Shown: piece after piece, positions 11,001 through 17,085 of the stretch | How the letters are laid out: every line of letters starts with the position of its first letter | Position numbering within the stretch: the first letter of the stretch is position 1 | NCBI RefSeq assembly: GCF_015062615.1 | Contig: NZ_SUUH01000001.1 | Coordinates: 284,366-348,365 of the forward strand | Source of the DNA: Denitrobacterium detoxificans | GTDB lineage: Bacteria; Actinomycetota; Coriobacteriia; Coriobacteriales; Eggerthellaceae | Length of the DNA: 64,000 nt | Reading direction: 5' to 3' | Program-made: the position numbers and the translations under genes | Notes under the pieces: model-generated | What the model was told of the DNA's origin: nothing | The model's database searches: none | Seen by the model: only the letters and a program-made list of their open reading frames with translations

Positions 11001-12273
11001 TTCCGAAGGCAAGCTTGGCCTGGCCCTCGAACGCGAATGGAGCGCGCCAAAGGCAGCGCTTCCCCCGTGCGCGTCGTTCGAACCGTCCAGCGCTGGAGAG
11101 GCGTATTTGAGCGAACGCCAGATAGCCCGCATCCTCTCCCAGGTGCTGGAACGCAAGCAGGACGTCAACCCCGAATACCGCCCGCTGGTAGCCGTATGGC
11201 AGCAATGGCTCGAAGACCACGCAGAGGCCGCAAACAACAAGGAAGATGCGCCTCAGTCGATTGTCGACGACTTGCTGAGGCTCATTTCAGGCGAAGCGGG
11301 AACCGACGTATTCGCAGGTAATCCGTTCCTCGATTTCGAAGAGCAGATGCTCGCCGACCCCGCATCGCGCGCGGCGCTCGCATTGGCTTCCGAGTGCATC
11401 CCGAAAACGGGCGCGGTGGGCATGCTCGCCGCCTCGGAACGCGTTGCGCATGCTATCGCAGACGGCACATCCTTCCAGGGCGTACCCGGCCCCAACGTCG
11501 ATTGCGTATGCGAGAGCTTGCAACTAGATTGCCTTATCGCACCATTCAGCATGCACCGCTTCGACACGCGCCAGGCAGCTCTTGGCCGTGCGGCAAGCGC
11601 GCTTAGGGAAGACGGCGTGCTCGTAGTCGCGGAAATCGAGACGCTCTCGCCCGCAGCCATGATTTCGGCGGTAGCGCTTTCCCGTGGCGCACTCAATCCG
11701 TATGCCACGAACGATGACGCTTCGACCATCTGCTCGGCCGAAGCCTGGATGAACGATGCGGCTACCGTGGGACTCGTGCCAACCGCACTGCACCGCGCCA
11801 CCACGAACGACGCATACGTCATCTGCTTCCGCAAGATGGATGCCGCGCCCCTTGCGCACGTGCATGCATTCCTGCGCGATCACGTGCCGGCATCCCACAT
11901 CCCCGCGCATCTCTCGTTCATCGACACGCTGCCCCTTTCCCGCAATGGGAAGGTCGACCGCAAGCGCGCGATGGCGGCCCTCGACCGCATGGGCGTCACG
12001 AGCGAAACGCGCGAGGAAACGGAAACGGAGCGACGTCTGGAAGCCATTTGGTGCGAAGCGCTGGGCATCGACTCGTGCAACCCCGATGCAAGCTTCTTCG
12101 AACTGGGCGGCGACTCCCTTACGGCCGCGCGCGTGGCACGCATCGTGAGGACGCGACTCGATGACGAATTCAGCCTGCGCGACTTCCTCGAAGCACCCTC
12201 GATTGCCGCCGCGGCTGCGCTCGTTGACGAGCACCGCCTGGCGTTGGGCGATTTCGACGAAGGCGAACTGTAA
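5026..12273 (+). CDS. Nonribosomal peptide synthetase, ArCP-Cy-A(Cys)-PCP-Cy-A-PCP
   Basis: Loading and first two elongation modules of an aryl-thiazoline assembly line (2415 aa), similar to PchE/HMWP2. The start is GTG 5026 behind GAGGAG. Domains: aryl carrier (DIGLQS, S38), Cy1 (D233-MGVS-D238-AR-S241), A1 (FTSGSTGEPKG near 705, A10 K1037), carrier (GGDSL, S1095), Cy2 (C1269-NIAI-D1274-AA-S1277, so the first Asp of DxxxxD is Cys), A2 (FTSGTTGTPKG near 1710, A10 K2309) with a roughly 235-residue degenerate methyltransferase-like insert between A8 and A10, and a last carrier (GGDSL, S2364). A1 pocket residues D-L-F-N-L-S-L-I-W-K indicate cysteine; A2 (D-L-F-N-C-S-M-I-W-K) is cysteine-like but altered. 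There is no TE; the acidic C-terminus (FDEGEL) may dock to the TubC domain of the divergent synthetase. Its stop overlaps the next start (TAATG), which indicates translational coupling. Residues 485-962 lie in the inverted repeat. Confidence 0.95.
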   Translation: MNIPTLKTWLYENIAELVGAEPEELEGSDSLYDIGLQSITLMQLIDRAHGQMGVLLSYADAIEAPTLDALVKCAEEAGVKEPETEQDASKATQSAPREDESFALSIMGHAYWAGRQDMAGNGGVPAHFYHEFTADRIDASRLDYALGKVFERHPMLRARVDESGRQHICDSPAHPTCTVHDFSTLSSCDEERAYEAFRSGMVNKTMDISKGEVFDVHLVHRCNESSVLAILLDMGVSDARSFRTVLGELAHYYVAPNEELPAVTADYRTYIARLAQPSEQDQRDRAWWSDRLDSLPDQPRLPLASSGKSPENRSYRLNMRLSTSEYNALDALARREGVTLTALLMTLFGYVVQNWSENDRFILNVPVFSRPTDIPGINDVVGDFTGSVLVDVDIDSERPWRDALHSVHHTLAEALSHHEYPGVKVLRDLSKYRGEPARASIVFTSAMGIGELFSEEFRANLGEPTWITSHSPYTALDVQLSLVAGALHVNWDVRAGVLAPGVPEAMFDAFRRALSDAASGAAPAGEPLAVALPAAQGAARAAHQAALDAAAEGRSWAPGLLQDAFLARAAEDPAAPAVAGPGAASATRGELAAMARAAAAALGAAGVEPGSRVGVCAGRGASQVACAYGALLAGCAYVPLSPTVPEARRARIAERAGLSALLCDSAAPWWGGAAIAAPRPGDEAPAGWEPPAQAAPAEPAYVIFTSGSTGEPKGVVVSHAAALNTIRDVCARFQVGPSDVALAVSGLDFDLSVFDLFGVLGAGGSLAFCEQGPIADPARWTAAAREAGATVWNSSPAQMTMALDAGEPGLPPTLRLALLSGDWVPADSLERVRRWAPGATVAALGGATEAAIWSNVHVMDGSDAARPSVPYGAALTGQRMEVAGPGMRARPDLVPGEIVISGAGLAEGYLGRDDLTAAAFVEGPGGERWYRTGDVGRWLPCGEIEFLGRRDTQVKIRGNRIEVAEVEATINAHPKVERSRVVILGEKSNRSLGAAVITKGDLSAEELVAHQKPQLPSAAVCHNILFMPAFPITHNGKIDMKQLKAMLEETRSNASALQQAPETEAEKLVASIWESVLDIDAIGRDESFFDIGGDSLSGTKVLAALRAQGKKSSLVNLFEHPTLQAFALTLEEASAPQEHATLEAGAPDEPFELTQVQKAYLYGQDPTVELGGISCTFYRAYHIANLDEARLEAALGTIVKRHAMLRMRIDDGKQRYDESVTGIEIERFDSAAHMHETLGHRTFDLACAPLMAVGVAKDANESIVGIAFCNIAIDAASVLMLLREISAAYHGESLPSAPGIEFRDYMLNRTKFLEDRAEADLTYWRDRTGDMPKAPELPLLRSPETMGAPRFSRMARTLDAATSAQLEAACRAHGSTVAALLFALYGETLRRYSASQGVTITVTAFDREPVHPDIDRVIGDFTKLVLSSYTRNASESWEETLRATTRNLLADLDHCSEGAMQHVRSELFQQGKSFPVVFTAALGLERNEEHAGLFSTCVHGLSQTPQTWLDCQVSDFGGDGITVTWDHVKGLFPEGFLEDAFDYFWRTLEWCARESWDGAFPEPTPARVQAPGARSTHCLHELVWSHAQATPDAIAIRMPKTNESVTYGQLAHDVRVARTYLASRNVQQGDRVVVCCTAMRRRIAFALALFCEGAVYVPVSSTQNGHRIHQVIEQSGARQVIDDETMIESDGEPETAPQACDPNAMAYIIFTSGTTGTPKGIAISHSQAMTTIEAVLGFWQASEAPRTLAVSSPDFDLSIFDIFGTLSAGGTIVALDGADNRDSQTLARTVQDEHVTLWNSVPQLLQMTIASAEAGQLQSLRMACVSGDKVPLDMPKEAKQAAPMARFIAMGGATEAAIWSNWFAPLEETAWEQADPRYPSVPYGHALPGQGYEVLAPATGETCPHWTIGELAITGAGVGMDYVTGEDGFFERNGVRTYRTGDMGRIRPSGIIEIRGRSDSQVKVGGHRIELGELESFAESLPFVGRAVAGITSEGKLGLALEREWSAPKAALPPCASFEPSSAGEAYLSERQIARILSQVLERKQDVNPEYRPLVAVWQQWLEDHAEAANNKEDAPQSIVDDLLRLISGEAGTDVFAGNPFLDFEEQMLADPASRAALALASECIPKTGAVGMLAASERVAHAIADGTSFQGVPGPNVDCVCESLQLDCLIAPFSMHRFDTRQAALGRAASALREDGVLVVAEIETLSPAAMISAVALSRGALNPYATNDDASTICSAEAWMNDAATVGLVPTALHRATTNDAYVICFRKMDAAPLAHVHAFLRDHVPASHIPAHLSFIDTLPLSRNGKVDRKRAMAALDRMGVTSETREETETERRLEAIWCEALGIDSCNPDASFFELGGDSLTAARVARIVRTRLDDEFSLRDFLEAPSIAAAAALVDEHRLALGDFDEGEL
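6478..7910. repeat. Right arm of 1433-bp near-perfect inverted repeat (A-domain core)
   Basis: Partner of 2101-3533 in inverted orientation, separated by 2944 bp. Mismatches are at 7671, 7684, 7695, 7731, 7758, 7779, 7833 and 7842. Seven are silent third-position changes and one (7684) swaps Met for Leu. The block 6478-7670 is identical to the other arm. Example base content: 54 of 60 bases are G or C at 6721-6780, against 38 of 60 at 5701-5760 in the same gene. Confidence 0.98.
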
Positions 12274-13247
12274 TGACCATCACGATATTGGGCGCCAGCG
12301 GGCGCATGGGATCGGCGGTCGCGAACCTCTTCGCAAGAGAGCTCGCGAACGCGGGCATAGAGGAAACCGTCATTGGAACCTACCATAACGCGCCACTGAG
12401 CATCGATGGCGTGCAAGGCATGCAGCTCAACGCGAACGACGAGAAGGCCCTTGCCGCGCTCTGCGCGCAGAGCGATACCGTCATCGACTGCCTAGGGCCG
12501 TCGGCCGTCTACGGCGAACGCGTCTCGCGCGTCTGCGACGCATGCAACACGCCACTCATCTCGCTTGGGCACGTGCATACGCAAGGCGCCCGAGGGCAGA
12601 TTCTGCAAGCAGGCGCCATACCCGGGTTCCTTGCAGGCGCATTCCTGCTCGCCGACACCTCGGCCAAAAATGACGTTGAAATGGTTTACGAATTCAATGG
12701 AACGCTCACCCCTGCGGCAGCGCACGATATCCTAGCCACTGACTATAGTGATGGGCTAGATACATCCTATGGGACGCCACGTGCCACGTCCGTGGACACA
12801 ACAGGGGCAATACCTTATGCAGACGCTGTGACCTGGGAAATTGCCCAAAGGCACCGCATAGAAGCGCACGCCTTCAGCATATGGCCCCAGGCGCTCCTCG
12901 AAGCATTTCGCGCGCCCACCAACATGGAGCTCGATCGCAGGGCCCTATCGATGAGCGCCGCTTCAACGCTTGGATACAACCACGACACGCTCGTTCATAT
13001 CATCACCAATCCTGGTATGCACGACCAAGATACGATAACCCTGCATATCCCCTCGCTCTACGAGCTCAGCGCCGCGGGAGCATGGCTCGCCTGGCGGGAA
13101 TCCTCCTGCCAGAATATCGATGCCGCCAAGCCGTTTGCCCTGATCGTAGAGGAGAAACTACCCTGCATAATCGAACGGACGCTTCAATTGAGCGGTGGCT
13201 GGATTTCCCACCCCGGGGAAGACGAAGCGGAAGAAGGAGAGCTGTAA
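12273..13247 (+). CDS. Saccharopine dehydrogenase-like NAD(P)-binding protein of the NRPS operon
   Basis: A 324-residue protein opening with a Rossmann dinucleotide-binding motif (ILGASGRMGSAV, residues 4-15) and followed by features of the saccharopine dehydrogenase-like reductase group, such as a conserved DCLGPSAVYG segment. Its ATG overlaps the NRPS stop (TAATG), and its own stop overlaps the next start in the same way, so it is made together with the assembly line. It probably performs a redox step on the enzyme-bound or released thiazoline product, but no substrate can be read from the sequence. The C-terminus is strongly acidic and ends in EEGEL, like the EGEL end of the upstream synthetase. 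The family call is moderately sure; the reaction is unknown. Confidence 0.75.
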   Translation: MTITILGASGRMGSAVANLFARELANAGIEETVIGTYHNAPLSIDGVQGMQLNANDEKALAALCAQSDTVIDCLGPSAVYGERVSRVCDACNTPLISLGHVHTQGARGQILQAGAIPGFLAGAFLLADTSAKNDVEMVYEFNGTLTPAAAHDILATDYSDGLDTSYGTPRATSVDTTGAIPYADAVTWEIAQRHRIEAHAFSIWPQALLEAFRAPTNMELDRRALSMSAASTLGYNHDTLVHIITNPGMHDQDTITLHIPSLYELSAAGAWLAWRESSCQNIDAAKPFALIVEEKLPCIIERTLQLSGGWISHPGEDEAEEGEL

Positions 13248-14281
13248 TGACCGATAAGACGCACGTAATCGTCTGCGGAACGACCTTTGGCGCGATGCAT
13301 GCGAAAGCCGTCTACGACGACCCCGATTTGAAGCTCGTGGGCATCCTGGCCGGCGGCAGCGAACGATCCAAGGGCATCGCATCGGCTTACGACACGACGC
13401 TCTTCACGTCACCTAGCGCCGTTCCGCAACCGGTCGAAGGCGCGGCAAACATCGCGAGCGTTGCCCTGCGCTCATCGATTCTGGGCGGCCGGGGAAACGA
13501 AATCGCCACGAGCCTCATGGAGCGCGGATACGACGTTCTGCTGGAACCTCCCGTGCACGCAAACGACATCGCAGAGCTTGCACGCAGCGCGCAGAAGCAT
13601 GGGCGCAAGCTGGGCGTGGGAAACCTCTATCGCAATCTGCCCGCCGCACGAGCATTCGCTCGTGCACTGCGCTCGATTGCAGCGCATGCCGAGATTTCCC
13701 ATCTGCGCATAAGCGCATCCACTCACGTTACGCACTACCTCTGCGGCCTGCTTGCCGATGTCATGCCCGGCGCGGCCATTCAGGTACGCAGCACCCAGGA
13801 AGAGGGGCCCTTCAAGCACGTGGCTGCCACCCTTGGGCGCATCCCCTGCTCCATTGACATCTGGAACCAGATGGATGCCACGAAGCCCGACGCCTATGCG
13901 CATCTCTTCATGCGCGTAGAGGCATATACGCAAGCGGGTACGCTCGCGCTTTCGGACGTCACGGGCCCCGTACTGTGGAGCCCGCGCATGGAGATCATCG
14001 AACGCGATGCCAGCGGCCTTCCGCATACGCACGCGCATGCCGCCACGCAAACGCTGTTCGCTGCCAACGAGGATGCGTCATTCGGCGATTGGATGCGCAC
14101 AACATGGACGCAGGCCATCGCACGCGACATGAAGGAGCTCGCAGAGGCGCCCGAGGGCAACCGCGCCCTTGCCGCGTGCATGCAGCACGCGCGAAACTGG
14201 ACGGCGCTCACGAAGGCAGCGGGCTATCCCACAAGCGTGGAAGAGCCACGCAACCTATCCGTTACGCCCGCCGCAGAATAG
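13247..14281 (+). CDS. Thiazolinyl imide reductase (Irp3/YbtU/PchG-like, Gfo/Idh/MocA fold)
   Basis: A 344-residue NADPH-dependent oxidoreductase predicted to reduce one carrier-bound thiazoline ring to a thiazolidine, the step done by PchG and YbtU in pyochelin and yersiniabactin synthesis. The N-terminal Rossmann segment (HVIVCGTTFGAMHAKAV, near residues 5-21) and the stretch with LEPPVHANDIAEL, where Irp3-type enzymes have an E-x-P-x-H-x-x-D pattern, support the family. The start is ATG 13247, overlapping the previous stop, with AAGGAG about 8 bases upstream; the reading frame is open further upstream, but those codons lie in the previous gene. A strong hairpin terminator follows at once. 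Its presence predicts that the product carries at least one reduced ring. Confidence 0.85.
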   Translation: MTDKTHVIVCGTTFGAMHAKAVYDDPDLKLVGILAGGSERSKGIASAYDTTLFTSPSAVPQPVEGAANIASVALRSSILGGRGNEIATSLMERGYDVLLEPPVHANDIAELARSAQKHGRKLGVGNLYRNLPAARAFARALRSIAAHAEISHLRISASTHVTHYLCGLLADVMPGAAIQVRSTQEEGPFKHVAATLGRIPCSIDIWNQMDATKPDAYAHLFMRVEAYTQAGTLALSDVTGPVLWSPRMEIIERDASGLPHTHAHAATQTLFAANEDASFGDWMRTTWTQAIARDMKELAEAPEGNRALAACMQHARNWTALTKAAGYPTSVEEPRNLSVTPAAE

Positions 14282-14283
14282 GC

Positions 14284-14323
14284 AAAGCCCTGTAGGGCCC
14301 AAACCCAGGGCCTACGGGGCTTT
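14284..14323. terminator. Bidirectional intrinsic terminator between convergent operons
   Basis: AAAGCCC...GGGCC pairs with GGGCC...GGGGCTTT across a short A/C-rich loop and has T tracts on both strands. It ends the plus-strand NRPS operon and overlaps the last codons of the phosphopantetheinyl transferase on the minus strand, so the two converging transcripts stop here. Confidence 0.85.
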
Positions 14324-14995
14324 CACGCACACGGGGGCTTCCGCCCGCTCGAGGGGCACGCATAACGCCACCTGAAGGGCTTCCCCCTGCACTATGTCAC
14401 GCACATGCCACGTACCGTCTTCGCACGCATGCACGTCGTCAATCGCGCAAATCTTCGAAGGCGCATCCGCAAAGCCAATGCCACGAGCCTTCACGAGCGC
14501 TTCTTTGCGCACCCACAAGCGTAGCGCCTCATGCGGCCCATGAGCGCGAATGGCATCCAGCTCGCGCGCGGTGAAGGCATCGGAGGCAAGCTCACCCGCA
14601 ATCGAGGAGGCATCGCTTCGCTCCACGTCCACGCCCACAGGAAAAGGCGCAATGGCGAAGGCGCAATACGGCTGGGCCTTGGAGAGCGAGAAATGCAGGT
14701 GCACGCCATCTACCACGAGAGACGGCGGACCATGCCGCACAGACCCGCACCGAGGGCATGGCAGCTGGTCGATGGCCACCTGATTCGGCTGCACCCTCGC
14801 AAGGGCCGCCACATGCAGGCGTACGCCCGCATGGACGGCACGGTAGAACGACGCCAGTCGCTCGAACTTGAACGACGCAGCGCGGTTGCGCTCCCGCTCG
14901 GTAAGCCAAGCATCCCATTCTTCGCAGGACCCTGGGGTATTGCGCGTATCGACAATCCATACGACGGGACCGTCTAGGCTCTGCAATGCGGGCAT
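14312..14995 (-). CDS. 4'-phosphopantetheinyl transferase (Sfp type)
   Basis: A 227-residue Sfp-superfamily enzyme that would move the phosphopantetheine arm from coenzyme A to the carrier-domain serines (S38, S1095 and S2364 of the plus synthetase; S1268 of the minus one). The two family signatures are present: GVDVE near residue 120 (Mg-binding Asp/Glu) and WVRKEALVKARGIG near residue 160. The ATG overlaps the stop of the aryl-AMP ligase (TAATG), so both are co-translated. A four-cysteine-free pattern with CPRC near residue 80 is seen in some Sfp relatives. Its position in the cluster makes it the dedicated activating enzyme. Confidence 0.92.
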   Translation of the reverse strand: MPALQSLDGPVVWIVDTRNTPGSCEEWDAWLTERERNRAASFKFERLASFYRAVHAGVRLHVAALARVQPNQVAIDQLPCPRCGSVRHGPPSLVVDGVHLHFSLSKAQPYCAFAIAPFPVGVDVERSDASSIAGELASDAFTARELDAIRAHGPHEALRLWVRKEALVKARGIGFADAPSKICAIDDVHACEDGTWHVRDIVQGEALQVALCVPLERAEAPVCVKAP

Positions 14996-16689
14996 TACGA
15001 CTCTCGCTGCGCGCGCTTGCTCGTCTTGCCCACGAACGTCTCGGGGAACTCATCGACGATTTCGAATTCGTCGGGAATCTTGAAGCCGGCAATGCCCTTC
15101 TGACGCAGGAACTTCTTGAGCTTGAACGGACTCACGCTTCCCGGATCCACGTCTTCGCGCAGCACCACGAACGCCTTCACCTTCTCGCCCAGCACCTGGT
15201 CGCGCACGCCCACCACAGATGCGTCGTGAATGGCCTCGTGGGAAAGCAGCAGATTCTCGATCTCCTCGGGAGAGACCTTTTCGCCGCCGCGGTTGATCTG
15301 GTCCTTCTTGCGGCCGGTTACCGTGAGGTACCCGCGTTCGTCACGCGAGACGATATCGCCCGTGCAATAGAACCCGTCGAGCGTGAAATCGCGCTCGTTA
15401 ACCTCGGGCGCGCAATAGTAGCCGCGAATGGTATACGGCCCGCGCGTGAGCAGGTTACCGGGAACGCCCGCGGGCAGGTCGACGCCATCGTCGTCAACGA
15501 CGCGAACCTCATCGTCAGGCGAAATGCGCAAGCCCTGCGAAGACACCACGAGGGATTCCGGATCGTTCAGGCGCGTGTAATTGACCAGCCCCTCGGCCAT
15601 GCCGAAGACCTGCTGAAGCGTGCAACCCAATTCGGGTTTTACGCGTCGCGCCGCCTCTTGGCTAAGCTTCGCGCCGCCCACCTGAAGCACCTGCAACGAA
15701 GAAAGGTCCCACTCGTCGCGAACGGAGGAGTTGAGCCACAGCAGGGCCACCGGCGGAACGAGCGAAGAGCTCGTAACATGATGCTTCGAGATGAGCGGAA
15801 ACGCCACATCGGGGCTACCGCTTGGCGCGAGCACCATCTTCGCGCCCGCATACACGCAGCCAAGGATGCCCGGGGAGCTCATGGTGTAGTTATGGGCGAT
15901 GGGAAGCGCAATGAGGTGCACGCTTTCGGAAGAAAGCCCGCAAATGCGCGCCGATTCGCGGATGGTGTACAGGTAATCGTCATGCGTGCGGGGAATGAGC
16001 TTGGGCTTGCCCGTGGTGCCGCCCGAAAGCTGCAGGAAGGCAACGTCAGCAGGATTACAACGCTCCTGATGGGAAAGCGGTTCGCCATACAGCTTGCCGA
16101 ATTCGCGACAATCGTCTTGCGTATCGACGACCAGCGCATGCTCGACGCTTGGCACGCATGCGGCAATCTCGCGCGCCAAAGCGGCATGGTCGAACCCCTC
16201 GCATGAATCGATGGTGATATAGGCCTTCGCCTGCGCGAACGAGCAGAAGTACTCGATTTCCGTACGGCGATGCGCCTGCAAGGCGAACACGGGAATGGCC
16301 CCAAGCTCGAACAGGGCGAACACGACATCGAAATACACGGCCACATTGGGAAGGTGAACGACTACGCGATCGCCCCTGCCAATGCCAAGACGGGAAAGGC
16401 CACCAGCCAAACGCAGCACGCGTTCGCCCAGCTTGGCGTAGGTAATCTCCTCTTCCCCATCGACCACCGCAACGTTATGGGCAAACGAGCGAACCGAACC
16501 GAAAAACATATCGGCAATGGTCTCGCCCTTCCAATAGCCCCGTTCGCGGTAGCGCTCGGCGAATTCGGCCGGGAAGGGAACGACGCCTTCGAGCAGCACA
16601 TGTTCGGGATGAGGGCCTACCACACACCCTCGAGCCGGCATAGGCTCTTCGCCGCCGTCATAAGCGCCCCATTGCATTTCTTCGACCAT
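14995..16689 (-). CDS. Aryl-acid AMP ligase (2,3-dihydroxybenzoate/salicylate--AMP ligase, EntE/DhbE/YbtE family)
   Basis: A 564-residue stand-alone adenylation enzyme that activates an aryl acid and loads it on the aryl carrier domain (S38) of the plus-strand synthetase. Visible motifs are QLSGGTTGKPK (A3), AHNYTMSSPG (aryl-binding loop), QQVFGMAEGLVNYT (A5), YCTGD (A7) and GRKKDQINRGGEK (A8). In DhbE, Ser240 and Val337 mark dihydroxybenzoate enzymes, and Cys and Leu mark salicylate enzymes (from memory of the DhbE structure work). Here the equivalent positions read Ser (second S of MSSPG) and Val (GLVNYT), favouring 2,3-dihydroxybenzoate. The start is ATG 16689 after GGGAGAAAC. No aryl-acid biosynthesis gene lies in the window. 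Expression is probably iron-controlled through the palindrome at 16786-16803. Confidence 0.93.
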   Translation of the reverse strand: MVEEMQWGAYDGGEEPMPARGCVVGPHPEHVLLEGVVPFPAEFAERYRERGYWKGETIADMFFGSVRSFAHNVAVVDGEEEITYAKLGERVLRLAGGLSRLGIGRGDRVVVHLPNVAVYFDVVFALFELGAIPVFALQAHRRTEIEYFCSFAQAKAYITIDSCEGFDHAALAREIAACVPSVEHALVVDTQDDCREFGKLYGEPLSHQERCNPADVAFLQLSGGTTGKPKLIPRTHDDYLYTIRESARICGLSSESVHLIALPIAHNYTMSSPGILGCVYAGAKMVLAPSGSPDVAFPLISKHHVTSSSLVPPVALLWLNSSVRDEWDLSSLQVLQVGGAKLSQEAARRVKPELGCTLQQVFGMAEGLVNYTRLNDPESLVVSSQGLRISPDDEVRVVDDDGVDLPAGVPGNLLTRGPYTIRGYYCAPEVNERDFTLDGFYCTGDIVSRDERGYLTVTGRKKDQINRGGEKVSPEEIENLLLSHEAIHDASVVGVRDQVLGEKVKAFVVLREDVDPGSVSPFKLKKFLRQKGIAGFKIPDEFEIVDEFPETFVGKTSKRAQRES

Positions 16690-16716
16690 GTTTCTCCCAT
16701 CCCGAATGCCCTACGC

Positions 16717-16749
16717 AAAAACGGGAGGCGAACCATGCGCCCTCCCGTT
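16717..16749 (-). terminator. Terminator-like hairpin in the leader of the aryl-AMP ligase gene
   Basis: Read on the minus strand, AACGGGAGG pairs with CCTCCCGTT and is followed by a run of five T. It sits between the probable promoter and the ATG at 16689. A terminator in a 5' leader suggests transcription attenuation, or read-through after an upstream transcript. No alternative antiterminator pairing was identified by eye. Confidence 0.6.
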
Positions 16750-16785
16750 ACCACATTCGATTATTTTAGCACGTCAACACTACTA

Positions 16786-16804
16786 TTAGGCTTGTCTAAC
16801 TTAT
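16786..16804. promoter_or_regulatory. DtxR/IdeR-like operator candidate upstream of aryl-AMP ligase
   Basis: TTAGG-CTTGT-CTAAC-TTAT matches 14 of 19 positions of the DtxR/IdeR consensus as remembered, with the palindromic half-sites TTAG-N6-CTAA spaced as in the box at 4920. It lies just upstream of the TAAAAT -10 candidate for the minus-strand ligase operon and overlaps where its -35 would be. Confidence 0.65.
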
Positions 16805-17036
16805 GTGACTGTACCATGTAGCACCATCCTGGGCAATCCCCGCTTCCGCAAAAGCGAAGCGCGCACGCCACGCGCTCGACGAAAGGCGAAAACGCGTGAA
16901 AAAACGCCACTCCATCCCATTGGACATTCGAAGCAACCGTGAACCGTATTTGAACACCTAGTGATATTCGCGACTCAGGCAATGCCATTTTTTGCCGAGG
17001 GGACTATAGTGACGTTCGTCAACAATACGAATACGC

Positions 17037-17060
17037 GCCCCGCTACATGCGGGGCTTTTT
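17037..17060 (+). terminator. Intrinsic terminator-like hairpin in the MATE gene leader
   Basis: GCCCCGC, loop TACAT, GCGGGGC, then TTTTT. It lies only 26-38 bases before the MATE start. It may end an unseen short transcript from 16804-17036 or act as an attenuator for the exporter gene. Confidence 0.7.
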
Positions 17061-17085
17061 ACGCCCAAAAACAGGGTGAAAGGAA

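Larger units (their letters stand above)
16690..17085. other. 396-bp divergent intergenic region between aryl-AMP ligase and MATE genes
   Basis: I see no convincing ORF or known RNA here. It holds a terminator-like hairpin in the leader of the ligase, a DtxR-like palindrome, a possible ligase promoter (-10 TAAAAT, complement of 16763-16768), and on the other side TATAGT (17004-17009) and a GC hairpin with a T tract before the MATE gene. The stretch 16804-17000 between these could host a small RNA, but nothing supports that beyond the hairpin at its end. Confidence 0.6.
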
